A stretch of DNA of 31,140 nucleotides from Emcibacter sp. (GTDB lineage Bacteria; Pseudomonadota; Alphaproteobacteria; Sphingomonadales; Emcibacteraceae). Location of the stretch: NCBI GenBank assembly GCA_027019205.1, contig JALUWZ010000182.1, positions 1-31,140 of the forward strand, read 5' to 3'. A program made the translations under genes and the position numbers. Positions 25,438 through 31,140 of this stretch are shown here, one piece after another (the first letter of the stretch is position 1; each line of letters begins with the position of its first letter). The notes below the pieces were generated by a model. The model searched no databases. It was not told the DNA's origin and saw nothing but the letters and a program-made list of their open reading frames with translations.

Positions 25438-25929
25438 ATGACAGAAGACACCCCCCTTGTCGGGATAATTATGGGAAGCCAGTCTGATTGGGATACCATG
25501 AAGGAGAGCGCAAAAATTCTCGAACAGCTCGACATCGCCTGTGAAGCAAAAATTATTTCCGCCCACCGGACACCGAAACGTCTGGGTGATTATGTTGAGT
25601 CCGCCGCCGGGAGGGGGCTTAAAATTATCATTGCCGGGGCCGGTGGCGCCGCTCATCTGGCCGGGGTCACTGCGGCTCTTACCACCCTTCCGGTTCTTGG
25701 GGTGCCGATGGAAAGCAAGGCTCTGAAGGGTATGGACAGTCTGTTGTCGATTGTTCAGATGCCGGGTGGCATCCCGGTCGGGACCCTTGCCATTGGCAAG
25801 CCCGGGGCAAAGAATGCCGGTTTGCTGGCGGCGGCGATCCTCGGGCTTGCCGACGATGGCATTGCCCGCAGGCTGGCGGAATGGCGTGTGCAGCAGGCAG
25901 ACGCTATCGCCCTGGTTCCGCATGACTAG
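25438..25929 (+). CDS. purE: N5-carboxyaminoimidazole ribonucleotide mutase
   Basis: Moves the carboxylate of N5-CAIR to give CAIR in purine synthesis. The family core GIIMGSQSDWDTM, AKIISAHRTPKRLGDYV, AGAGGAAHLAGVTAALT and PVLGVPM is complete. ATG 25438 gives 163 residues and the usual N-terminus. A GTG at 25396 with AAAGGAG four bases upstream would add 14 residues and cannot be ruled out. purK, commonly the next gene, is missing; instead the COQ9-family gene converges and the two stop codons share CTAG at 25926-25929. Confidence 0.94.
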   Translation: MTEDTPLVGIIMGSQSDWDTMKESAKILEQLDIACEAKIISAHRTPKRLGDYVESAAGRGLKIIIAGAGGAAHLAGVTAALTTLPVLGVPMESKALKGMDSLLSIVQMPGGIPVGTLAIGKPGAKNAGLLAAAILGLADDGIARRLAEWRVQQADAIALVPHD

Positions 25930-26564
25930 GAGGATATTCTCCGGAAGCCCGGGAATTTGGCGGTGAAATTTCTGAATTGTGCCTTGGTTTTTTCAAACTG
26001 CATGACATTGTCAATGCGCCGGTCGAGAAAATCCCAGGTATCCTGATAATTTTCCGTCTCGTCATTTAACCAGTAGAGCAGCGTGCTGCTATAGACCGCC
26101 GACAGGGTCAGGCGTTTGGTGTAATAGTTGAAATCCGTGGAGGGGTCATGAATGGCCTTCCACATGGCATCCACGGTCCGGTAAAGTATCTTTGCCCCGG
26201 TCGGGCTGTTTTGCGGCAGAGACAGAAAGGTCACGGCCCGGCGCACGGCCTCACGTATATCCTGTTCGACCTCAAGCCGGGTACGGACCAGCAGGGTAAT
26301 TTTCTGCCTTGTTTTCAGGCGGTTCAGGGTTTCATCAGGACAGAGGCGCCGCATGTCCCGGTCATGAATGTCTGCCAGCAGGTCAATCATGTCGCCCGCG
26401 CCACCGGGGAAGGCAAGCCGGGCCATGGCCGGGTCAAGCCCGAGGTCGCGGGCCGCCCGGCTGAGCACCCTGTCTGACCAGCCGTCAAAGGGTATATGGG
26501 GCAGGGCAGCCTTTAGCAGCGGGCGGCGCAGGTCGTCTGGAATATCGGTTTTGGGTGAGGTCAT
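25926..26564 (-). CDS. COQ9 family protein (rpsU-divergent)
   Basis: 212-residue homologue of COQ9, an accessory lipid-binding protein of ubiquinone synthesis in mitochondria. The N-terminal part is TetR-like helical (ALPHIPFDGWSDRVLSRAARDLGLDPAMARLAFPGG) and the C-terminal COQ9 domain includes DFNYYTKRLTLSAVYSSTLLYWLND. Genes of this family typically lie divergent from rpsU in alphaproteobacteria, as here. ATG 26564 matches the family start; a longer open frame upstream (to 26636) adds a hydrophobic stretch without similarity. Confidence 0.92.
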   Translation of the reverse strand: MTSPKTDIPDDLRRPLLKAALPHIPFDGWSDRVLSRAARDLGLDPAMARLAFPGGAGDMIDLLADIHDRDMRRLCPDETLNRLKTRQKITLLVRTRLEVEQDIREAVRRAVTFLSLPQNSPTGAKILYRTVDAMWKAIHDPSTDFNYYTKRLTLSAVYSSTLLYWLNDETENYQDTWDFLDRRIDNVMQFEKTKAQFRNFTAKFPGFRRISS

Positions 26565-26738
26565 GGGGCGCTCTGAAATAATAAAGATCAGGGGCATTTT
26601 AGCATTCATCAGAATTATTTCCATAAAATACTTCACAAGGGCATCTGCTTTTGCTAGAAGTCACTGCCCTGTGGATTCGGTTAACGATGTTCACGGGCTT
26701 GTTTTAACCTCTAATCTGGAAAGGAGTGTGACAGACCA

Positions 26739-26945
26739 ATGCAGGTTTCTGTCCGCGACAATAACGTAGATCAAGCTCTTCGTGCGCTGAAGAAAAAATT
26801 GCAGCGCGAAGGCGTGTACCGCGAAATGAAGATGCGGCGCTTTTTTGAAAAGCCCTCTGAAAAGAGAGCCCGTGAAAGTGCCGCTGCCGTCAGACGTGCG
26901 CGTAAACTTGACCGTAAACGTATGGAACGCGACGGCGTTATCTAA
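26739..26945 (+). CDS. rpsU: 30S ribosomal protein S21
   Basis: 68-residue basic protein of the small subunit that helps 30S initiation. The sequence MQVSVRDNNVDQALRALKKK, REMKMRRFFEKPSEKRARE and a basic C-terminal tail are standard for alphaproteobacterial S21. AAAGGAG precedes the ATG by about ten bases. It is followed by its own terminator. Confidence 0.97.
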   Translation: MQVSVRDNNVDQALRALKKKLQREGVYREMKMRRFFEKPSEKRARESAAAVRRARKLDRKRMERDGVI

Positions 26946-26967
26946 CCTCGTTTCGTTATTATTTCTT

Positions 26968-27004
26968 GAAAGCCGTCCTCATGACTTTGAGGTGCGGCTT
27001 TTTT
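26968..27004 (+). terminator. Terminator of rpsU
   Basis: AAAGCCG (26969-26975) pairs with CGGCTTT, and inside it CCTCA pairs with TGAGG. A run of six T follows. A standard strong intrinsic terminator. Confidence 0.88.
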
Positions 27005-27055
27005 ACGTTATAGTGCCAAAAACATGGCAAAATATAGTGAGAATATGGGGAAAGA

Positions 27056-27523
27056 ATGATTGAAATTGTTGAAATCCGGCAGATAGGATTTGCCAGATGG
27101 GCTGAATTATACAAGGCCTATGCCGAATTCTATCACGTGTCGATGACGGACCAGCAGCTGCGTACGGCCTGGAGCTGGCTTGACGGCCACGAGACCGAGC
27201 TGCGCGGCCTGGCGGCCTTGGTGGAGGGGGAGGCAAAGGGCATTATCCATTACCGGCGTTTCCTGCGTCCGATGGCCGGGGAGGTTGGTATCTTTCTTGA
27301 CGATATTTTTGTCTGTCCCGCCGGGCGTCGCACGGGGGTTGGCAAGGCATTGCTCGAACGGCTTGAAGATGTCGCCAAGGCCCAGGGCTGCACGGTGATC
27401 CGCTGGATTACGGCGGAGGATAACAAAGGGGCGCAAATTTTCTATGACCGGTTTGGCCAGAAAACCAGATGGATCACCTATGACCATAAAATGAGCGGGG
27501 AAGATGGTCTCGACAAAAAGTAA
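27056..27523 (+). CDS. GNAT-family N-acetyltransferase
   Basis: 155-residue acetyltransferase of the GNAT fold. The acetyl-CoA-binding motif A is visible as IFLDDIFVCPAGRRTGVGKALLERLEDVA (about residues 77-105), with the pyrophosphate-loop RRTGVG. The C-terminal region (DNKGAQIFYDRFGQKTRWITYDHKM) resembles histone-acetyltransferase-like GNAT proteins acting on small amines. The substrate is unknown. It overlaps the next gene by 20 bp and probably forms an operon with it. Confidence 0.88.
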   Translation: MIEIVEIRQIGFARWAELYKAYAEFYHVSMTDQQLRTAWSWLDGHETELRGLAALVEGEAKGIIHYRRFLRPMAGEVGIFLDDIFVCPAGRRTGVGKALLERLEDVAKAQGCTVIRWITAEDNKGAQIFYDRFGQKTRWITYDHKMSGEDGLDKK

Positions 27524-28535
27524 ACGGGGATATCAATATTTTGGCCGGCCCGTTCCCGGCCTCGAAATTCCCGACTTCAGGACAGGGCTGAAATGGCGCG
27601 GGGCCGATCTTCAGACCCTGCGTAATACGATCCGTGGACCGGCGCTGCCGCTCGGGCCAGATTTTGAGCGGGTCAGTTTCAAGACCGGGGACGGCCTTGG
27701 TCTCAAGGCAGCGCTGCACCGACCCGTGACACCCGCAGGGCTGCCGGTCGTTATCCTTATTCACGGGCTGGCGGGCTGTGAAGAATCGCCCAATATTGTC
27801 TCAGCTGCGGCCTGGTTTCTGTCGCTTGGCTATCCGGTGTTGCGGCTTAACCTGCGCGGGGCCGGACCGTCGGCGGACAGCAGCAGGGGTCCCTATCACG
27901 GGGGGTTGAGCGACGACCTTGCCCGGGTGGTGGATCAGGTTGCGGCGCGCGAATACGGGGCCGGGATTATTCTTTACGGTATATCGCTCGGGGGTAATAT
28001 GATGCTGAAATATCTCGGGGAACGCGGGGCGGACGAACGCATCCGCGTGGCGATCGGGGTCAGTGCGCCGCTTGACCTGAAATCGGTTCAGGTGCGGATT
28101 ATGGAAAGGCGCAACCGGCTGTATCACAATTATCTTTTGCTGGGGATGAAAAATTATGCCGGACAGATGGCCGGGCGGATTTCGGCCAGCCTGCTTGCCG
28201 GGGCAAAGGCCGCCAAATCACTGTTTGACTTTGACGATAAATTCACCGCCCCGGCCCATGGCATGACCGGGGCCGAGGAATATTACCGGCTCCATTCGGC
28301 GCGAAATTTCGTCGGAGATATAAAAATCCCGACCCTGCTTGTTCATGCCCGGAACGACCCGTGGATTCCGGTGGAAGATTATCTGGCCCGTGACTGGCCT
28401 GTGGCGGGGGCGGTGAGCCTGGTGATTGCCGATGACGGTGGTCATGTCGGCTTTCATGCAAAGGATCACAAGGTGCCGTGGCATGAGCGGCTCGCGGCGC
28501 ATTATCTTGACTGCGTGCAGGCGAGGATGACATGA
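27504..28535 (+). CDS. YheT-like alpha/beta hydrolase
   Basis: 343-residue member of the YheT/ABHD hydrolase branch. The oxyanion-side motif is VVILIHGLAG. The nucleophile elbow GISLGGN holds Ser161, and Asp285 (HARNDPW) and His314 (DGGHVGF) complete the triad. The N-terminal RGADLQTL...R is typical of the branch. Its substrate is not known; homologues are esterase-like. It starts within the acetyltransferase gene behind GGGGAAG and its stop overlaps the lipoprotein start by four bases (ATGA), so the three genes are coupled. Confidence 0.92.
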   Translation: MVSTKSKRGYQYFGRPVPGLEIPDFRTGLKWRGADLQTLRNTIRGPALPLGPDFERVSFKTGDGLGLKAALHRPVTPAGLPVVILIHGLAGCEESPNIVSAAAWFLSLGYPVLRLNLRGAGPSADSSRGPYHGGLSDDLARVVDQVAAREYGAGIILYGISLGGNMMLKYLGERGADERIRVAIGVSAPLDLKSVQVRIMERRNRLYHNYLLLGMKNYAGQMAGRISASLLAGAKAAKSLFDFDDKFTAPAHGMTGAEEYYRLHSARNFVGDIKIPTLLVHARNDPWIPVEDYLARDWPVAGAVSLVIADDGGHVGFHAKDHKVPWHERLAAHYLDCVQARMT

Positions 28536-29158
28536 CAAGAATAACAGTTATAACAGGGATGATTCTGTTGCTCGCGGCCTGCAGCAGCAGCCCGGCCATG
28601 AGGCTGCTGCAAGAGCATCATCAGGATGTGCTTGTTCAGCAGGATTTTGGCATCTGCGAGGGCTATGGCTGTCGCTATTACCGCAAAACCGGCCTTTCTG
28701 CCCCGGAATGGCATCAGATCAGGCAAATTTTTGCCGTCCCGGCCCGAACGGCGGCACAGGAACGGGATATGATCAAAACTGCCATTGGCCGCTTTGAACA
28801 ATTTGTCGGACCAAAAACCGGGACCGGTCATGACAAGGCCGGGGCGCAGATCATAAATTTCTCCACCCGTGGCCAGATGGATTGTATTGATGAGGCCTTT
28901 AATACCACGACCTATCTGTATATTTTGCGTAAGGCCGGACTGATCCGGCTGCATATATTGGGCAAGCCGTTACGGCGCGGCAATTTTTTCGACCGCTGGC
29001 CCCATAATAGCGCAACTATTTATGAGATCGGACAGGATAGGGTAATTAACGGCCCCGGCCATTATGTCGTCGATTCATGGTTTCATGCCAACGGAGAAGA
29101 GCCGGAAATCGTCCCGGCATCCCAATGGTCACAAGGCTGGTCCCCGGACCACAGGTGA
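28532..29158 (+). CDS. Predicted lipoprotein of unknown function
   Basis: 208-residue protein with a lipoprotein signal: basic start, hydrophobic TVITGMILLLAAC and the lipobox LAAC, giving a lipidated Cys near residue 17. Residues at the +2 position (Ser) favour outer-membrane sorting in the usual scheme. The mature part has no domain I recognise; conserved-looking pieces are NFSTRGQMDCIDEAFNTTTYL and GPGHYVVDSWFHANGEEPEIV. It is coupled to the YheT-like gene by an ATGA overlap, which hints at a shared role at the cell envelope, but this is inference. Confidence 0.82.
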   Translation: MTRITVITGMILLLAACSSSPAMRLLQEHHQDVLVQQDFGICEGYGCRYYRKTGLSAPEWHQIRQIFAVPARTAAQERDMIKTAIGRFEQFVGPKTGTGHDKAGAQIINFSTRGQMDCIDEAFNTTTYLYILRKAGLIRLHILGKPLRRGNFFDRWPHNSATIYEIGQDRVINGPGHYVVDSWFHANGEEPEIVPASQWSQGWSPDHR

Positions 29159-29184
29159 TTGATGTTGTTATATTTTTATTTGAT

Positions 29185-29451
29185 GGGGGTTTCACCCCCG
29201 CGCCCTTAATTTATGGGAGGCGCTCCCCCACCTACGCTAAAGCTCCGGGCGGCCATTATTGGATATTGGCGGCCTTGCCTCGCTGGCGCTAGGATGCCGA
29301 ATCCTTTCCGGATAGATCAGAGGGCACCACCATCGCCCTCTCTCGCCAATACTCAGACTCCGAAGACCGGAGGTCTGAGGCAAGCGCGACCGCGCGCCCG
29401 AGCCAATGCGAGGCGGGGGAGCGAGCCACGCGAGCGGGGGACGGGTCCCCC
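29185..29451. repeat. GC-rich, highly structured imperfect inverted repeat; no gene seen
   Basis: Both ends carry small hairpins (GGGGGT/ACCCCC at 29185-29199; GGGGGA/TCCCCC at 29436-29451). Moving inward, CGCTCCCCCACCTACGC (29221-29237) matches the reverse complement of 29408-29423, and CTTGCCTC (29274-29281) matches 29377-29384. The centre holds three more hairpins: AGGAT/ATCCT (29291-29305), AGAGGGC/GCCCTCT (29319-29341) and an 11-bp stem with a bulge (29352-29379). The GC content is far above that of flanking DNA. Either a MITE-like mobile element or a structured RNA is possible. Confidence 0.7.
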
Positions 29452-29523
29452 GTTTCTTAAAAAGAGTGCATAATTCGGTTGCTGCCGCCGTAATCCTTGC
29501 TCATAGCCTTCTGTCTGTTTATT

Positions 29524-29569
29524 TTGACTTTTACGGATTTATGTGTATGATAATATAAATCATACACAT
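29524..29569 (+). promoter_or_regulatory. vapBC promoter with perfect operator dyad
   Basis: TTGACT (29524-29529) and TATGAT (29546-29551) with a 16-bp spacer form a promoter. ATGTGTATGAT (29541-29551) and ATCATACACAT (29559-29569) are perfect 11-bp inverted copies around seven A/T bases, covering the -10 box. This is where a VapB-VapC complex would be expected to bind for autoregulation. Confidence 0.75.
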
Positions 29570-29579
29570 TGGAGAACTT

Positions 29580-29774
29580 ATGCGAACCAACATAGATATT
29601 GATGACAAGCTTATGAAAGAAGCCATGCAGGCCACGGGGTCCCCAACCAAGAAAGGGGCCGTTGAGGAAGGCTTGAAGCTGCTGGTGCAAATCAACCGGC
29701 AAAGTGATCTGCGCAAATTACGCGGGGCGATAGAGTGGGATGGTGATCTGGACAAAATGCGGCGGGATGGATGA
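29580..29774 (+). CDS. vapB: VapB-type antitoxin
   Basis: 64-residue antitoxin of a type II toxin-antitoxin pair. MRTNIDIDDKLMKEAMQATGSPTKKGAVEEGLKLLV is a ribbon-helix-helix-like DNA-binding start typical of the VapB antitoxin family. The C-terminal part (LRGAIEWDGDLDKMRRDG) is the toxin-neutralising tail. GGAGAA precedes the ATG. Its stop overlaps the toxin start by four bases, the classic coupled order with the antitoxin first. Confidence 0.92.
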   Translation: MRTNIDIDDKLMKEAMQATGSPTKKGAVEEGLKLLVQINRQSDLRKLRGAIEWDGDLDKMRRDG

Positions 29775-30160
29775 TTCTGGTAGATTCCTCTGTCTGGATT
29801 GATTTTTTCAACGGCAGACAAAGCCGGGAGACTGATCTTCTGAATGAATTGCTGGGCAGGGAACCTCTTCTGATTGGTGATCTGATCCTGACAGAGGTCT
29901 TGCAAGGCTTTCGCCAGGACAAAGATTACAGAAAGGTGAAAACCGAGCTGGAAAATCTTGCCTTTGCCCCGATGGTTGGCCACGATATATCAATTAAAAG
30001 TGCCGATAATTATCGACGTTTGAGAAAAGGGGGCATTACGGTCAGAAAAACCATTGATATGTTGATTGCAACCTTTTGCATAGAGAACAATCATAGGCTT
30101 TTGCATAGCGACCGGGATTTTGATGTGATGGTTGATATTCTGGGATTGCAAATATTATAA
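29771..30160 (+). CDS. vapC: VapC-type PIN-domain ribonuclease toxin
   Basis: 129-residue PIN-domain toxin; VapC enzymes cleave specific RNAs such as tRNA or rRNA and arrest growth when VapB is lost. Acidic metal-site residues are all present: Asp5 (MILVDSSVWIDFF), Glu42 (LTEVLQGF), Asp96 (KTIDMLIA) and Asp114/Asp116 (HSDRDFD). It appears intact and therefore probably active. It is coupled to vapB and autoregulated through the upstream dyad. Confidence 0.93.
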   Translation: MILVDSSVWIDFFNGRQSRETDLLNELLGREPLLIGDLILTEVLQGFRQDKDYRKVKTELENLAFAPMVGHDISIKSADNYRRLRKGGITVRKTIDMLIATFCIENNHRLLHSDRDFDVMVDILGLQIL

Positions 30161-30217
30161 ATCGGTCGGGGTTCATCACCTAAAGAGCTCAGGCAGGGGG
30201 TCCTCCCGGTAAATCAA

Positions 30218-30229
30218 TGATTCTGACCC
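30218..30229. repeat. Direct repeat, left copy, flanking the orphan gene
   Basis: TGATTCTGACCC here recurs in the same orientation at 30885-30896, immediately upstream of the minus-strand orphan gene. The two copies bracket that gene 667 bp apart. Confidence 0.6.
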
Positions 30230-30272
30230 TATTGATTGCCATTGATTGAAGATTTTGATTCTGCTATTATCC

Positions 30273-30884
30273 TCATAATTCATTCAGCATCTGTAAAAAA
30301 GGGACTGCGAAACCTTTAAAATAATCATGCTTCCCTTTCAGAAAATCCTCCGTGAATTTACGCGATTCAGATTTGCGGCCCGTGAGGTAGAGGCATGTTG
30401 CAACACGCTCCGGATAACCACCAAGCATCTCGACACGACCTTCAAGTAGCGGAAGTAAAGTCTCATAGCTGGCAATGGATTTGGCGTAATCGAGTCCCGC
30501 TGTGGCATAAAGCTGCGCCAGACGTTCACATTCCGAAAGAATAAAACCTTCGCTCTGTTGCGGTCCAAAGGCAAAGGCCTGCTCATCCTCTGCCGCTTCA
30601 AGTTCACCCATATGAATGGCGTAGGTGGCTGTACTACGGCTGTATTTACTTCCTTCGAGTTTGTCAATTAATCTATCAAGTGGCACCACATGGATACCAA
30701 CGAAAGGATTAATATTGAGGCGATCAGGATGAAGACCAGTATTTAAGCCAACCCAAAGATGAAAGCCATCATGTATTGGCCAATCCACATCCTCTTTACG
30801 ATACCGAGTGAATCCCATTGTCTCAAGTGCGTCATAGCACTGGAGCAGAATTCGTTTTTTGAAAGCGGCGTTACAGCGTTCCAT
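30273..30884 (-). CDS. Protein of unknown function
   Basis: 203 residues with no family I recognise. The protein is soluble-looking, with no signal peptide or membrane segment. The N-terminal half (RILLQCYDALETMGFTRYRKED, FHLWVGLNTGLHPDRLNINPFVGIHVV) suggests an alpha/beta domain. The C-terminal half is helical (SECERLAQLYATAGLDYAKSIASYETLLPLLEG). The overall look recalls small immunity or cassette proteins, but this is impression only. ATG 30884 lacks a strong ribosome-binding site. Short direct repeats flank the gene, and it follows a zinc-ribbon gene on the same strand. Confidence 0.72.
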   Translation of the reverse strand: MERCNAAFKKRILLQCYDALETMGFTRYRKEDVDWPIHDGFHLWVGLNTGLHPDRLNINPFVGIHVVPLDRLIDKLEGSKYSRSTATYAIHMGELEAAEDEQAFAFGPQQSEGFILSECERLAQLYATAGLDYAKSIASYETLLPLLEGRVEMLGGYPERVATCLYLTGRKSESRKFTEDFLKGKHDYFKGFAVPFLQMLNEL

Positions 30885-30896
30885 TGATTCTGACCC
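30885..30896. repeat. Direct repeat, right copy, flanking the orphan gene
   Basis: Second copy of TGATTCTGACCC. The overlapping TCCATTGATTCT (30880-30891) recurs at 30975-30986, across the stop codon of the zinc-ribbon gene. Confidence 0.6.
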
Positions 30897-30917
30897 ACTT
30901 ATTTTGAGTTTTTATTG

Positions 30918-30948
30918 CTGTCCCTATTTCCCTAAACTGTCCCTATTT
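30918..30948. repeat. Two copies of CTGTCCCTATTT
   Basis: CTGTCCCTATTT is present at 30918-30929 and 30937-30948, a 19-bp period, in the gap between the two right-end genes. Similar AAATAGGGACAG motifs occur near REP-associated transposases in other genomes (from memory, not verified). Confidence 0.7.
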
Positions 30949-30984
30949 GGTAGTGCATTATTTGTTCTTGATTCTCCATTGATT

Positions 30985-31140
30985 CTAAGCTTTGGTCAAA
31001 TCCTCGCCACATCTAGTACAAGTCCTGTGAGGAAATATACCATACCAGCCAGTTCTGCCCTTAAAGATATCGTGTCCACAATTTTTACATTTTAAAAAAT
31101 GTGAAAAGCTCGCAACCAAAAAATATCCCGCAGCTATGAT
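30985..31140 (-). CDS. C-terminal part of a zinc-ribbon membrane protein (5' end outside window)
   Basis: The minus strand is open from the window edge to a TAG at 30985-30987, 51 residues. It reads IIAAGYFLVASFSHF, a likely end of a membrane segment, then FLKCKNCGHDIF and later HRTCTRCGEDLTKA. The two CxxC pairs, 21 residues apart, form a zinc ribbon. Short proteins with one membrane helix plus a C-terminal zinc ribbon are found in many bacteria, but I cannot name a function. The start codon must lie beyond the window. It precedes the orphan gene on the same strand. Confidence 0.7.
   Translation of the reverse strand: MIAAGYFLVASFSHFLKCKNCGHDIFKGRTGWYGIFPHRTCTRCGEDLTKA

Noticed and set aside
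29213..29473. 86-codon frame in the GC-rich region
   Set aside because: The translation is rich in Arg, Pro and Gly, as expected from hairpin DNA; it covers the inverted-repeat arms and has no ribosome-binding site.
30161..31140. Integron gene cassette
   Set aside because: The flanking repeats lack the attC core sites and no integrase is visible.
22..31140. A new multi-gene defence or biosynthetic system
   Set aside because: Gene by gene, almost all products are recognised housekeeping proteins; only the vapBC pair and the right-end orphan genes are accessory, which is too little to propose a new system.

Overview
The window looks like chromosomal DNA of an alphaproteobacterium. Three things point there: a circularly permuted two-piece ssrA gene (acceptor piece before coding piece), an alpha-type SspB adaptor, and a COQ9-family gene divergent from rpsU. 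The ribbon-helix-helix and YdcH/DUF465 small proteins and the gene neighbourhoods fit as well. I cannot name the genus. Most of the window is housekeeping sequence; the last ~2 kb is accessory in character.

Layout. 1-1805 (+): the 3' part of thrS, then infC, which appears to start at an AUA codon right behind a 5'-UTR hairpin. 2054-5438 (-): ilvI-ilvN-ilvC for branched-chain amino acids, with a promoter near 5574-5602. 5647-7496: miaA (-) and serB (+), divergent. 7549-11839 (-): a peroxiredoxin 5-type gene, then a DegP/HtrA protease and hflK-hflC (membrane protein quality control). 11983-13486 (+): mrp (Fe-S carrier ATPase) overlapping a CoA-binding protein gene. 13487-13747: a palindromic repeat element. 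13748-15628 (-): a soluble chemoreceptor with three near-identical PAS domains. 15773-17073 (-): thyA-folA. 17158-17424 (+): ssrA. 17433-17993 (-): a PAP2 phosphatase. 18146-20817 (+): a small DUF2946-like protein and a TonB-dependent receptor with Met-rich stretches, a likely copper uptake pair. 20932-23330 (+): sspB, class I fumarase and an RHH protein. 23352-24527: two DUF465 proteins around ubiX. 24544-25281 (-): a GGDEF cyclase. 25438-26945: purE, COQ9 and rpsU. 27056-29158 (+): a tightly packed GNAT / YheT-like hydrolase / lipoprotein set. 29159-29579: a GC-rich structured inverted repeat. 29580-30160 (+): a vapBC toxin-antitoxin pair with a perfect 11-bp dyad over its promoter. 30161-31140 (-): an unrecognised gene between short direct repeats, then the 3' end of an unlisted zinc-ribbon gene running off the window.

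How the genes relate. tmRNA, SspB, DegP and HflKC all serve protein quality control; the encoded ssrA tag is ANDNEAFAVAA, and SspB would hand tagged proteins to ClpXP. ThyA and DHFR form the thymidylate cycle. UbiX and the COQ9 homologue both bear on ubiquinone synthesis. IlvI, IlvN and IlvC give two consecutive steps of valine/isoleucine synthesis.

I found no CRISPR array, phage, complete insertion sequence or evident new multi-gene defence system. The most unusual signals are the infC start region, the structured inverted repeat at 29185-29451 with the adjoining vapBC operator, the repeat-bounded orphan gene at the right end, the paired-palindrome element at 13605-13720, the 17-bp triple repeat across the fumarase stop codon, and the amplified PAS domains.
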